Positions 1-31,000 of a stretch of 64,000 bases of DNA are shown here, piece by piece. The notes below the pieces were generated by a model that searched no databases, was not told the origin of the DNA, and worked only from the letters and a program-made list of their open reading frames with translations. The DNA is from Gavia stellata (Eukaryota > Chordata > Aves > Gaviiformes > Gaviidae), in the NCBI RefSeq assembly GCF_030936135.1, contig NC_082618.1, positions 9,397,034-9,461,033 on the forward strand. The letters run 5' to 3'. How positions within the stretch are numbered: the stretch's first letter is position 1; every line of letters starts with the position of its first letter. A program made the position numbers and the translations under genes.

Positions 1-530
1 TACATATATTTCTTTCAGAATCTTATTAAGCTATAGCTAATTTGGGCTATAATCATCTCTAGGCTGCAAGAAATCTTAGAGCGCCTTTTCACTATTGCAT
101 TTAAAATATATTTCTGCTTGACTTGTTAAGGATTCTTGACTTCATTCCCTCCACATACTTCAGGTTTTACAGTGCACTAAAACCTAAGTGAACGTGTCAC
201 GCATTCAGCGACCACACAGATATCAATAAAAATTTCTTGTCAGTCTACTTTCAATCGGAATGGAAGGGGTTTCAAAGAGGCAGAAAAGCCCCCCTCCAAA
301 CTTCTGTATCATTTTTAAACAAGCACATTCAGAAGATTACCCCCTTTTTTATTGAACCAATGAAATGTTTCTGCTACACTGCAATAGTCAGTACAAACCA
401 CATGATGCAGCATTTCCAAAAATAGAAATGCCTGCAGAACGCACAGCTTGGTGTTGCTTCCAAGAAGAAAAGGGGAAGGAATCCAGCAGCGTTTCGCATA
501 TATGGGAATTCTGAAGGCTGTTTTTCATAC
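1..530 (-). other. TRIM37: TRIM37 intron, partial
   Basis: This stretch lies downstream, in TRIM37 sense, of the exon ending at 531 and continues off the left edge. I see no exon of the C-terminal third of TRIM37 in it, and no recognisable repeat or RNA. The short open frames here look like chance. Confidence 0.7.
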
Positions 531-19894
<19,364 letters not shown>

Positions 19895-20420
19895 GGCCGC
19901 GGCTCCGACGGCGGGAGAGGCTCTCCCCGGCCCCTCTCCCTACCGCACTGCCCGGGGGTGAAAAGCGAAGGCTCGGGGGGCTTAGGAGCCGCCGGGGAGA
20001 GGCTGTGCCCCGGCCCCGGCCATCTTCGCGGGGAGCGGGGCACCTCCTCCCTCCGCCAACCCGCCCTGCGGCCGCCGAGGGGAGGCGTGGCCTAACCGCC
20101 GCACCGCACTGCGCACGCGCGATGCCACGGCCCGCCCGCCGCCCTGGGAGGGGGCGGGAGCCGGTAGCGGGCGCCGTTCCGGAGCCCGCAGGCGCTCCCG
20201 CGGCGGCCCGGGGGAACGGCGGCCCGGGGGAACGGCTCTGGAGGCCGGGGGAGCTGGAGGCTCAGCGCGGCCAGCGGCGCTCCCGGCCCGGGAAGCAGGC
20301 GAGAGGTGCCAAGCCGGCAGCGCAGGGGAGCAGCCTCCGCCCGCGGGGAGGTGCGGCCAGCGCCGGTCCCCGCCGTTGTGGCAGCAGCAGCGCTGAAGAC
20401 CGGTTAAGGCCCGAGCCCTG

Positions 20421-21185
20421 GTGCTTTCTCCGGGGAACGTGCAGCTGTTGGGGTTCAAGGCAAAAAGCTTTGCGCTCAGTTTCTCAGGGCCGACGACAGG
20501 TTTCGGGAGTAGGCGCAGGCACGGCAGCGCTGGGCAGAACCTGGCTGCGGGGACGGAGTTCCACCTCTGCCCTGGCTTCGGGCGCGGCAAGGCAGCGGGC
20601 CCCAAGGCTGCAGCACTCGGCGCAATCTTGGATGGCGTTGTTTTCCCACTAACCGCTATCTTCAATTGTTTTAACCAGGTTTCACTAATAAATGAAGTCT
20701 TTCATGCTGTCGAAGGCAGTTAGAGTAAGGGTGGAGTCTTGTATTGAAAGTGATCGATTTGATTAAGTCTAAATGCTTAAATATTAAATCAGTTTGTGAA
20801 ATGATAGCAACCTTGTAGGTAAAAGGGGACACTCGGCAGCAGACATCACAAAATCAAGTTATCCCTGCCCTTTCATCTTCGATACGCACCCTATACGCAC
20901 CTAGAGTTCTTCCCAAAGAACTCTAAATAGACCGACCAGTTCATTGATGAGTTCAGAAATCAGCCTTTCCCTTCCCAAAGCACTAATTTAAATTCCTCTC
21001 CTTTGGCAGCCATCGTTTTTCACAAAAAACATAGGAACTAAGTAAAACTTAAGAAACCTTACTCCCTCAAATTAGGCTGAATTAAACATAACAACATGGA
21101 ACATAAGGGGGGGGGAGGGGGGGAAACTTCAAGCACTGCAACAGAGGTTGTAAACTCTATCCTCAGAGTTTTTCAGGACACCGCC
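20421..21185. other. Intergenic, TRIM37 promoter to SKA2 3' side
   Basis: The GC-rich shoulder of the TRIM37 island fades by about 20620. After that the sequence is ordinary AT-rich DNA with a G9AG7 run at 21107-21123. I see no exon or RNA gene here. Confidence 0.6.
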
Positions 21186-21275
21186 CTGAGCGACCTGGGG
21201 TAGCTGGCCCTGCCCTGAGCAGGGGGTTGGACCTCCAGAGGTCCCGTCCAACCTCTGCTGTTCTGTGAGTCTGCA
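21186..21275 (+). repeat. CR1 LINE 3'-end fragment, sense orientation
   Basis: About 90 bases matching the terminal part of avian CR1: a GGGGTTGGACCT stretch, then GAGGTCCCGTCCAACCTC, then a degenerate TTCTGTGA end. It is 5'-truncated, as most CR1 copies are. This is one of the signs that the host is a bird or another sauropsid. Confidence 0.75.
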
Positions 21276-21330
21276 GTTCTGCTGGACTGTAAAAAAAAAC
21301 AAGTCAGTTCACATCAAAGGAAAATGAAAA

Positions 21331-21377
21331 GGGTCAGGGACCAGGCTCAGGGGTTAGGGCAGGGCTCAGGGTCAGGA
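21331..21377. repeat. Decayed GGGTCAGG/GGGTTAGG patch 1
   Basis: Repeated short units of the type GGGTCAGGG, GGCTCAGGGG and TTAGGGCAGGG. They look like a decayed telomere-like or G-rich minisatellite. A similar patch lies about 0.8 kb to the right. Confidence 0.5.
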
Positions 21378-21429
21378 GTCATGTAAACAAAAGCTTAATA
21401 AATCTATGGCCTCATCTTAGCTTTCATCA

Positions 21430-21435
21430 TTTATT
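21430..21435 (-). terminator. SKA2: Possible SKA2 poly(A) signal
   Basis: Plus-strand TTTATT reads AATAAA on the minus strand. It lies about 400 bases beyond the stop at 21841 of the candidate terminal SKA2 exon. It would fit the longer SKA2 model and leaves about 1.4 kb to the TRIM37 start site. Confidence 0.4.
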
Positions 21436-21840
21436 CAGGAATGCAAGTACAATTAAGTGGTTTGGGTTATTTGTCTTAAAAACCCACTCAGGAATGTAAG
21501 CAAGGATATGGAAGTGTCACATGGCTAACAATACTCCTCAAAAATGCATTGACTATAGTCCTATAAATATCCAAGATAAAATACCAACCTCAGTTTTTTA
21601 ACTCTGCAATTTTAAGTACTATAAATAGAATTTGTATACAGAACCATTAAGAGCTTTCCAGCAGGGGATTTTCAACTCCTAGACACCAGAGAAATACTTG
21701 TTAATAATCCAGGAGCTATGACCAAGATGCTTGTGTGTTAAATGAGAATGGACTGAGCTTTCATTTACACAACTAATTTAACATTTCCTTGTTTGTCGAG
21801 TTCCACAACAGCAAGTTCTTTCAAGATTCGTATTCTTGAG

Positions 21841-21891
21841 TCAGTGGCTTTCATATTCATCTTGTTCATCTGTGAAACACTCAATGCTGCT
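21841..21891 (-). CDS. SKA2: Candidate terminal coding exon of SKA2
   Basis: A strong acceptor (TTTGTCTTACAG) opens this exon. Read in phase 0 it gives a short acidic tail, SSIECFTDEQDEYESH, then a stop. It joins in phase to the candidate 27-base exon at 23699-23725, which in turn joins to SKA2 exon 4 cut at its internal GTAATT donor (25128). An AATAAA lies downstream. Another frame of the same exon stays open for about 42 codons (ALSVSQMNKMNMK...) but cannot be reached in phase from the candidate upstream exons. Human SKA2 as I recall it has no counterpart, so this is inference. Confidence 0.45.
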   Translation of the reverse strand, partial: SSIECFTDEQDEYESH

Positions 21892-22167
21892 CTGTAAGAC
21901 AAAAGCAAACTATTTAGCAAAACGGTATCAAACATCAGGTCTGGCAGAAAAAGGCTAAAAAGCACGTATTATTTAATGAATGATTTTTGAGAGCGCTCTG
22001 TTAATTCTCGTACTTACTCAGATTGTCATCAATTTTTCTGTGCTACTTCAAATTGAGAACAGTCATTTGCTAATCCAACCTTAGGGTTAGAGAGACGGAA
22101 TTCCTGGGTTTAAAGCTTCCTTATTTTTAACATCAGCCTGCAAGAAATCCGCAGCGCACATCCCAGA

Positions 22168-22247
22168 GAGGGGTCAGGGCTGGGGGAGGCCAGAGGGGTT
22201 GGTGCGGGGAGGGCTGGGTTCAGGGGTCACGGTTTAGCATCAGGGCT
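22168..22247. repeat. Decayed GGGTCAGG patch 2
   Basis: G-rich units such as GGGGTCAGGGCTGGGGG and GGGTTCAGGGGTCACGG, similar to the patch at 21331-21377. Both lie in the candidate last intron or 3' flank of SKA2. Confidence 0.45.
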
Positions 22248-23025
22248 TTGCTTTTCCAGTCTGGATGCAGATTCCGAAAGCTAAAAGGGTTTGGCAGTAT
22301 GACTGTGTCAGCAAAACTTTCCTGAATAGACCCAGTTTTGGACATCTGTACAGTGAAACCAAAGTGAAAAAATCTGTTTCTGAGGAACCTGACACTCAGT
22401 TTTGAAAATTATCAACTCATACAAGCCATTTTTTATACAAATTAGTTTAGGGAGTTTTGTATGATGGCCTAACACTTTGGGGCATGTACCTAACTAAGAA
22501 GGGGGTAGGGGAGTACAATGAAGTTATGAAGTTATAATAGAGCAGCGAATGGTTAACGAGCTGTTTTTGTTTAATCTGAAAAGGCTGAATTTCTTCACGG
22601 CTTATAAAATTCTTACTAATGAATGGCTTTAAGTCTTACCTGTTCTTATTTACAATGAAGTGGTTAAATAAGTCCCTGTACAAATTGTTCAAGTCTGCTA
22701 GTTTAACAGTGCTTCTGATACTCCTTGGTACAGTCGTAAGTATTTCCTCAGTCAATGGTTTGAATTGCGATCCTAAAAAATTAGAAATAGAAGATATTTG
22801 TTTCTTCAGAAATTAGGCCAAAGATAGAAAGTACTTTCATTACTCTTTAAGAAACCCCCTAAATGAGTCTAAAGGAAGATTTTCTAGCAGGAGGAAGGAG
22901 AGAAGGAAGCTACTCCCTCCAAACTATCATTGTATTTGCAGACCCAGGGAAAAATAATTTAATTTGAGATCTGATGTGGATTAATAAATCTCGTCTGTCA
23001 GTAACTAGGGTTTTTTTCTCTTTTC

Positions 23026-23042
23026 TTTTTTTTTTTTTTTTT
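23026..23042. repeat. T17 homopolymer
   Basis: Uninterrupted T run preceded by a C/T-rich stretch. There is no recognisable repeat body next to it. Confidence 0.85.
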
Positions 23043-23698
23043 AAAAGAACTAGGAAAATTCCTGTCTCTAAGTAGGGATAAATGGATTAAACAAGACCTA
23101 TTTCTATGGCAAGACTAGTACACCGTGTCTTCCAGACCATAAACACAACAGTATCCACTTCAATCCCATCAAAGGCAAGAAAAACTCCCAGAGACATGGG
23201 AACTATATGTGGAATATAACTAAGGACTCACTTGCTTATATTAAAGTCTAAATTCTTCACGTAAAAGCAGTAGTTGCTAGTGCTTGAGAGTAAAACCAGT
23301 GAATTTACTGTGCATCATAGGCTCTATGATTTTTAAACAACAGAGCTCAGAAACCATACCCAGGTCTCAGCCTATTCCTATGTACTGTGAGATCTGCCCC
23401 TACTGTACTAGGGGTAAAACAGCCCTTACTTGTCAGCCGAAGTTATTCACAATATCTGCCTTTTTCAGAAAGTAAAACAGTTTAATTCATTACTCCCTGA
23501 ATTCTAGATGGTAACTTGATATGTTTAAATAGCACAGAACTATTAGAGTTCAGTATTAGAGAGGGAAGTCTTGAGGGATTGATACTATTCACAAAATTCA
23601 CAAAGCTTACTCACTGGGGCTGGGGGGGTGTGGGGGAGATCAGTCAAGGGGAAAAAAATAAAATAAAACAGTGGGAAGATTATTCTTTCAGCGCTTAC

Positions 23699-23725
23699 CT
23701 TCAGTTGAGCCAGGGACTCTAGATC
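23699..23725 (-). CDS. SKA2: Candidate 27-base SKA2 exon
   Basis: On the minus strand a pyrimidine-rich acceptor (CATTTTGTTCAG) is followed by 27 bases encoding DLESLAQLK and then a consensus donor (AAG|GTAAGC). It is phase 0 at both ends, so it fits between SKA2 exon 4 (ending at 25128) and the candidate exon at 21841-21891. The leucine-rich acidic peptide suits a helical tail. Such short exons can arise by chance, and I recall no human counterpart. Confidence 0.45.
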
Positions 23726-25076
23726 CTGAACAAAATGGCTAAAAATAAACAAAAGATAACATCAGGATTTGTTGGAATTTTCTTTAGAAATTACTTTTTA
23801 CAATTTTATTTCTGCACGAGTAATTACATTTTACCACTGGATAACCAAGGATCTTGCAGCCACTGAAGTCAGCAGCATAATCTTAGGCATTAAACAAACC
23901 CTGGTTTCAAATAAAAATAAGTTTAAAACGGATACAGAAAGATTTATATACACATCAGACGAGCCTCTTCAGCTTTCTCCTTTGCATTCCAGCATGGATG
24001 TAGCTGAAGGCACTGCGCATGCAGCGAAGGAAAAAGATGGCTTTCCGATTCTCAAGCAACCTTCCGAGGCTGACAGTTCTGACAAGCTGAAGGTAGCAAT
24101 AACTAACTCTCCTCAGCCAGAAATAGAGCACTGATGAAAAAATCCCAGGGCCTTTCTGACACCTTTCCATTCTTTTTGCCTTTCAGAGAACATCTTCAAA
24201 ACACTCAGTGACAACATAGGGACTGATCCCAATGAAACTGGCCTCAGTAGCTGTAGGATATAGCTACATTTTGCACTGGGCCTGGTTTATGCCAGCTGTA
24301 TCGTAAGTGCTTTAGAATTAAATAATGGAAAGACAGAAATTGAGAGCATTTCTCAAGGTAGGAGAAGATATTTGCAAATGACGAGTGAACGAAGCTGCAA
24401 GATACTGGATGGCTTTCATGCAAACCAACCCTGGCAATAAAGGGACAGACAGTGAGGCATCCTTTGACAGAAGAGTAGTGAGAAGACATGTAGAAAAAGA
24501 TAAGGTCAGTAAGATAATTACACTCTATTAACCTTCTTTAATATTTTGCTTTTAATATGAGACCAAATCTTTGCAGATAATTATATTAAAAGTTTGTGCT
24601 GAGCAGCTATGGGAGAATATCTGACTTGGTTAAAAAGTATTAGTTTACATTTATGTTCCACTGCATTACAGTTAGAATATACTTATTGTTACTCATATTC
24701 AAAAAAATATTTAATATTTTACAGGAAATTAAATTTCTCTCTGTGTTGATACACATTGGTTTGAATCAATTACGTTCTTCACTCCCACCCAAAGGCTCCT
24801 TACATAATGTGTTAACAGAACAATAGGATTGACAGGAGCAATCAACTGCATCTCTGAAAAGAAACATAAACATAGCCCAATTAAAAAATAAGGGGAATAA
24901 AGTTTTCTGTCAAAGCAAATTTTTTCCTTTGTGGATAATTTAATTGGAACAAATCATATACTTAATCAGTATACAACAAAAATGAAAAGGTTTGTTAGAA
25001 ACTTTAGTCCCATTTCTGAAAAATTCCATTCAAGAGGTATTAAGTCACAAAACCAGCCCTCCCGACTTCAGTTGAG

Positions 25077-28000
25077 CTACCCAGGATTAATGGTTTCTGG
25101 AATACTGACACTCTGTGGCCTAATTACCTCTTCCACTAGTGATTCTGTTTCTTGAGCAGTTTGGCAGGTTAACTGCTGTGCTGCAGTCTGCTCTTCTTCT
25201 GACAGAGGTAAGCGCTAGAAAAAAAAATCAGAGAACTCTGATACTTTCAGTTCCTAGGGTGATGGTATTTACAGAAGAACTCAATGTTTGTGTAGCCCTT
25301 TTCTCATGGTAAGTAACAGTAGACTCCTACTTTCCTTCAAATGAAAACAAATTTACAAGCTAAGTACTTCTGAAAAGTCCAACCATAGTATTCCTTTAAC
25401 ATCAACACTATAAATGATTCAATGGAAACAAGATAAATTATTCAATAAAATAATTATTTCACTTAAATACTTACATTTCTCCATAACAGTTTAACCCATC
25501 TTTGGTTTAGGAAATATACAAAGTACAAGAAAATCTTTACCTAAAAAGTCTAAATGTAACTCAAGAGACAAGTCTTCCACTTCAACTAATCCAAATACGA
25601 AATTATTCTTGGCAGCATATCCTTGGAACACAGGGAGAGAAAATATTTTTTCCTTTGTGACATATAACTACTGTCTTTTAAATCATTATACAGTACATTT
25701 TATCTATGAAGACTTACCAGTAACTTGTCTAGAGCTGTTGACAGATTAAACACAATCTTGGGGTGCTGCCGTTAGAACACTAAAGTGAGAGCTGAGATCT
25801 GGGAATATGTTTCAGTCACCACCAGTTCTGTCTTTGCCACTAGAGTATCAATTAGCTTTTTTGATCTAAATCATCTTATTTGTAAAGGGACAAAAGAAAT
25901 GCTTCCACAACCTCTTCGAAACTGTAAAGAAGCAGTGTCTGAAGACCACTTATGAAAATGTGTCATTTGTTGTAGTGTTTTTTTAACAGATAGTCATTAT
26001 CATAGTGAGAAAAATTTATTTCTTTGCACTATCAGCAATTCCACCACATATGTAACAATTTGTTGTTTTTAACTTACTCACTTTAGACAGTGAAAATACA
26101 TTTGCCATTTAAAAGCTTTTCTGCCTTTTAAATTTGGTTTCACTAATTTCTTCAAGGTAGCTACTTTTTAAAAAGTCAGTACAGAACTGTGACACAGCTG
26201 CGCACAGAGGCATCAATTTCTATGAAACTATTCAAACATGTGTCACACTATTCACACGATTATGGTGTTACTTCAAAACTGAATACCACTAGCTTAACTG
26301 TTGAGTGATGAATAGGCTTGTGATTTACAAAAAGAGCTCCAATCTTGCAAACATTTCTTCAGGTAAACAGTCTTCTTATGTTCTAAGAGTCTTCTAAGAG
26401 TCTGCACATATAACAGTTTCCAATGGAACTGCTCACGTCTACGTAGAGGTTACACAAATACATGTTCATTTACAGGAGTAAGACCACAGTGATTAAAATG
26501 GAAATACTACCTCAAGATCAGTCTGTTGCTGTAATGCCTGAACCGTCTTCATTGTGTTCTCTAGAGCAGCACGGATGCCCCTCATGGATTCTCTCTGCTC
26601 TATGGAAACTTTTTCCAGCTGCATACATAACGTTTTATAACGAGATTTCACCACTGAGAGTTCTTCCAAGAGAGCAACTGGATTTTCCTATGTAGAAATT
26701 AAAAGTACATTTAAACTATTTAAGAAGAGAAAATTAATGTGGCCACATACCAATTAAAAGTGTCAGCATTAGAGCCACTAAAATATAACATGAAAAGTCC
26801 CTTTACAATGAAAAGTATAGCTGTGAGCATCTGTTTCAGCTATACATTTAATTTTTCATAAGCAAAAATGATAGATAGTGTTAATAAAACAGCACAAGTC
26901 CATGGTTCCACAACAGATACAGGAGGATTGATTTCTTGTGTTGTTGAATTTTAATGGCTTTTCTGAGTTGGAATAAATTAGGGACTTCTAACTGAAAAGA
27001 TTATTTTTCCACTATATGTCACAAGATACATGGAGACAAGGACTTATTTATAAAACCCTTTACATGCTGCCATTTTTTGTTTTCCTCTTCCTCTCATCTC
27101 TCCTCCAAATCTGAATTTAGTCATTGCTTATTAGCAAGCTTATCTTTGATCTCAGAGCAAGGGTACGTTTTAGCTCAGACTGGAATCTGTCTCTTAAAAT
27201 TGGGTGTTAACACTACTACTCATTTTTCAAAGCAAAACATGGGAGAATTTCACTATACCAAGAAATCAAGGAAATTTTGTTGGTTTCTGTGCTGAATTCA
27301 TATTAGGCCAGTTATCTTGATATATGATGCAAGAAATACTTTATAATAAAAAATTAACAACTAGGTAAAAGAACAACCACATATATTTTCGGATTAAAGA
27401 AAATTACTCATTTATTACCAACTTCATGCCAAATGCAATAAAATTTATTAATTTAATCTGAAAATACTACCTCTGCTGCTGGATTATCAGGAAGACTTTT
27501 CATTATTTCAAACTCCAGTCTATGTTGAATATAATCCAGATCAGATTCTGCCTTCTGGAACTAAAATATTTCAGGTCAGCCACAGTATATTAAAAAACAG
27601 AAATTGCAGACAAAACCCAACCATTTGCCTTTCCTGTATTTCAGGAAAGCAGAAGCCAGATGCCTCCGTTTTCAAGGCTCATGTACTATAAAAGTAAGTT
27701 TCTATTCCTCCAATCTACTCCATTAGCTAATGTTTGCCAATTACGCTGTCACACTTCTAGCCTGAAAAATACAGAGCAAGAAACTTTCAGACTTAACATA
27801 ACCATTTTCCTCTCACATGTAAGAATTCCATGTGTGTGTACACAAACACAGTCTTCTATTAATTTTACCCTTTCCATTTGTCTAACCCAAATGACCCAAC
27901 TGTTCTCTCTGCATCCTGCCATCAGTACCTTTTTCATGCAGCTCCCCAAAATGCATGAAAACATTTCCATCTCTTCCTGTATTACCTTCCATCTCCTGTG

Positions 28001-31000
28001 CAATGCCAAACCTCTCAAGATGAAGTTTTTAAGTGCACCAAAGAGGTAAGTTATAGCAACAGAAAAGAAAATGCATCTTTTTTCAACTGATCTTCACTGG
28101 ATGCAGGAGGTATTTGATTTTTTTCTCCTGAGATATTAACATTTTCCATTAGTTTTTAGAGCTTTTTCCTGGCTAGTTGCTTTTCTTTTCAAACGTTAAC
28201 AGTTCTGTTAGCAAAACTGCAATACTCAGTTATTTACGCAGCAGAGATTATGATAAGTGTTCAGGATCCAAGCATATCAACAGAGATTTTATTATTAATG
28301 ATATTAGGAATGCATTCTCTCAGATGGTTATAATACCCATAATATATTTTATTATTCCCCAATAAACCAGACTGACAAATAGATAATAAAATTGATGACA
28401 TCACATTTCTTTCCTTGGGATAAATAAGCCACCAGAGAATTATCTAATTGCCTTGGAAAACAGTCTGCTGATACCATTATTACTTAATTAATTTTACTCT
28501 GCAATTTTAATACCTATTAAGGGCTTCTGCTTTAAAGAAATGCAGTTTTCCCAGTTGACAAACAACTCATGAATTTCTTAACGTAATGATTTGGGGATTT
28601 TACAGTCACAAAAGAGACTATGATGAAAGCAAGTTAAAAATGCTTGTAACTTACTTAACTCAGTGTGGTTTTCACTATTCATGTTGAGATTAACCCTGAA
28701 GTGACCATTACAACATTTTAAAGGATCAAAAGAAGGCTGTATTTGTTAACTGCATCCCAGAGTACTAACTGGCAGTGCAGTAATGGTAGCTAAAGTGCCA
28801 AAGTTAAGTAGTCTTTGGGCTACTATCCAGCCTGTAGTCAGGCCTGGATACCAAAAGGATGTTTATGTTTTAAACATCAGCCTCGGGATCCACCTCCAGG
28901 AACTACCATTAATACCTTTGAGGATCTGGAACGTCAGGTAGCCTAAAGGAATAGTGTTCGATCCAAGATATTCTACAAGTAAAATCCCCTTTCTGAGGCA
29001 GTGAAAATGTATGATCTTTCATATATATGTACACACCTTCAGCAAATTATGAAATAATAGCTTAAGAAAAGGAAAATAAATCTACTAAAGACCTTGAGCA
29101 TCTATAAATCAAAGGGAAAGCTTTCACCCGTTACTCCCATAACTTACCATCTGCCCAACAAAACTCCTTCCCACGTCTAACCCAGAAACCAGTCATGATA
29201 AAATGCAAGAATAAAATGCTTTTTATTACATTATGTATTTTTAAAGAGTTCATGAAGGCGTTTTCCTAACTGCTCAATCGTTTCTCTTTTCCTCCACTAG
29301 CGAACATTTTTAGGTTTTCATTTCTAGGGGCAGGCACCCCAAAAAGATAATTTTTTGCTTTTCTCCGACTCCTCCATCTGATTATTAATTATTGGGAAAG
29401 CAGACAATGAATATGGGTGGCTTTTAAAATTACCCATGAAACTGTGTTCCTGAAACAGTCAATATTGATAATTTGAGATTTACAGAATAACAAAAAGCCA
29501 CTAATACCATTCTACTACCATGATTCAAGACATTAAAAATTGAACGTGAAGCTGAATACTTATCCATCACATGGCTATAATTTTAAGATTTATGCTTAAT
29601 GAAAATCTTAACACAGTTCAGTATCACTGTTTTCTCCTGAAAGTATGCTAACTCTAAAAGAAACAAAAATTATTATCAGCACTTTCAAAGCATGTTTGTA
29701 AGCACTGCCATATATTCCTCCTTTATGATCCATTTTTCCTTCGTTTTATAAATATTTATTTCTTGCTGTATTTCAAGAAACATACACCTGCAAAATCTCA
29801 CCTTAATGTTACAGGTTAGGACCGTTCCTATGAGTAGTATTGTACAACAATCACACAGAAAATGCAGTTTGTGAAATGTAAATTTGCTATTTACTCACAG
29901 GCTTAGAAGAAAGAGTTAGAAACTGCGAGGCCAGACTCACGCCATTGCTGCCTGCTCTGCTTTCAGATGCTTTGACAATACTATTGCACTGCTAGCTGTA
30001 AAGTACAGTAGTGCAATAAAGTCAGAGCATTCGTTAGCAGCAAGAATTCTGTATGAGTAATCAAGACACTCAAAATATGTATCGGAAAAAATAGGTCGAG
30101 TCAGATAGTGGTTTCTGTGGATCATGGAGAATTGGATAAGGTTAATGTTCACCAAGTCCTAATACAAGAACTCACATATTTCAAGGCATTATTATTATTC
30201 ATAATCTCTGTCATTCCACTGACCAAGAGGGGGGAAAAAAAAAGGAGAAAAACACTCAACAAAATGCTCAAGAGATCGTTCAGAAATTCAAACAATTTGG
30301 TGCTCTTAACTGGAAACTACATTTCCAAATTTTTTTATTTCTTAGATTTGCCTCATAGCAAGCAAAGATTCTAAACTGCTATCAGACAGATGTTCTTAAA
30401 CTGCATTACAGGGAACATTTTCTGGACACCAGAGTTCATTCTTCTTATTTGCAGGTGTTGAACCACTTTAAAATGCACTTAAATACACACTCATTTCTCA
30501 ACATTGTGGATGTACATTACCACTGGGTTACCACATGGATGTCAGAGCACCATCAAAGTGGGGGTGTATTTCATAAATCTCAATACATTGTTTCTTTTTA
30601 ACAAAAACAGTAACGTAATATAAAAAGTTTGAGAACTCTTAGGGTTTGAGGGCGCTAAGGTTCTTAACAAAAAGTACAAAGAAACAGAGGAATGGAGTGG
30701 AGAGAGATGGATGATTGCTGATGCACACAGAGCAACAACCTGAGTCAACTCCCCACCTATAACATTTCTCTGGAACACACTGTAGGAAGTCAGAATGCTA
30801 CACAGTGTTCTTTCCTTTTTGTAGGGCACTTATTTCTAAGGAAACACACACACAGAGTTGATAGTATTTGTCATCAAAAGACCAGTTAACACTTCTCCTT
30901 GGCAAAAAAACAGAAGACAATGAGTGAAAAAAACCAAAAACTTAGTGGCAATCCCATTTTACAGTTGTTTTGCAAATCACCTTCTGGTCTCAGACAGTGA

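Noticed and set aside
21765-21891. Alternative frame of the candidate terminal SKA2 exon (ALSVSQMNKMNMK..., about 42 codons)
   Set aside because: It looks protein-like, but I found no upstream exon in the right phase to reach it. The phase-0 frame is the one that joins to the SKA2 exons.
23769-24134. 121-codon plus-strand open frame in the SKA2 3' region
   Set aside because: It has no recognised similarity and no supporting splice sites, promoter or poly(A) signal. Its length is within chance for this much AT-rich sequence.
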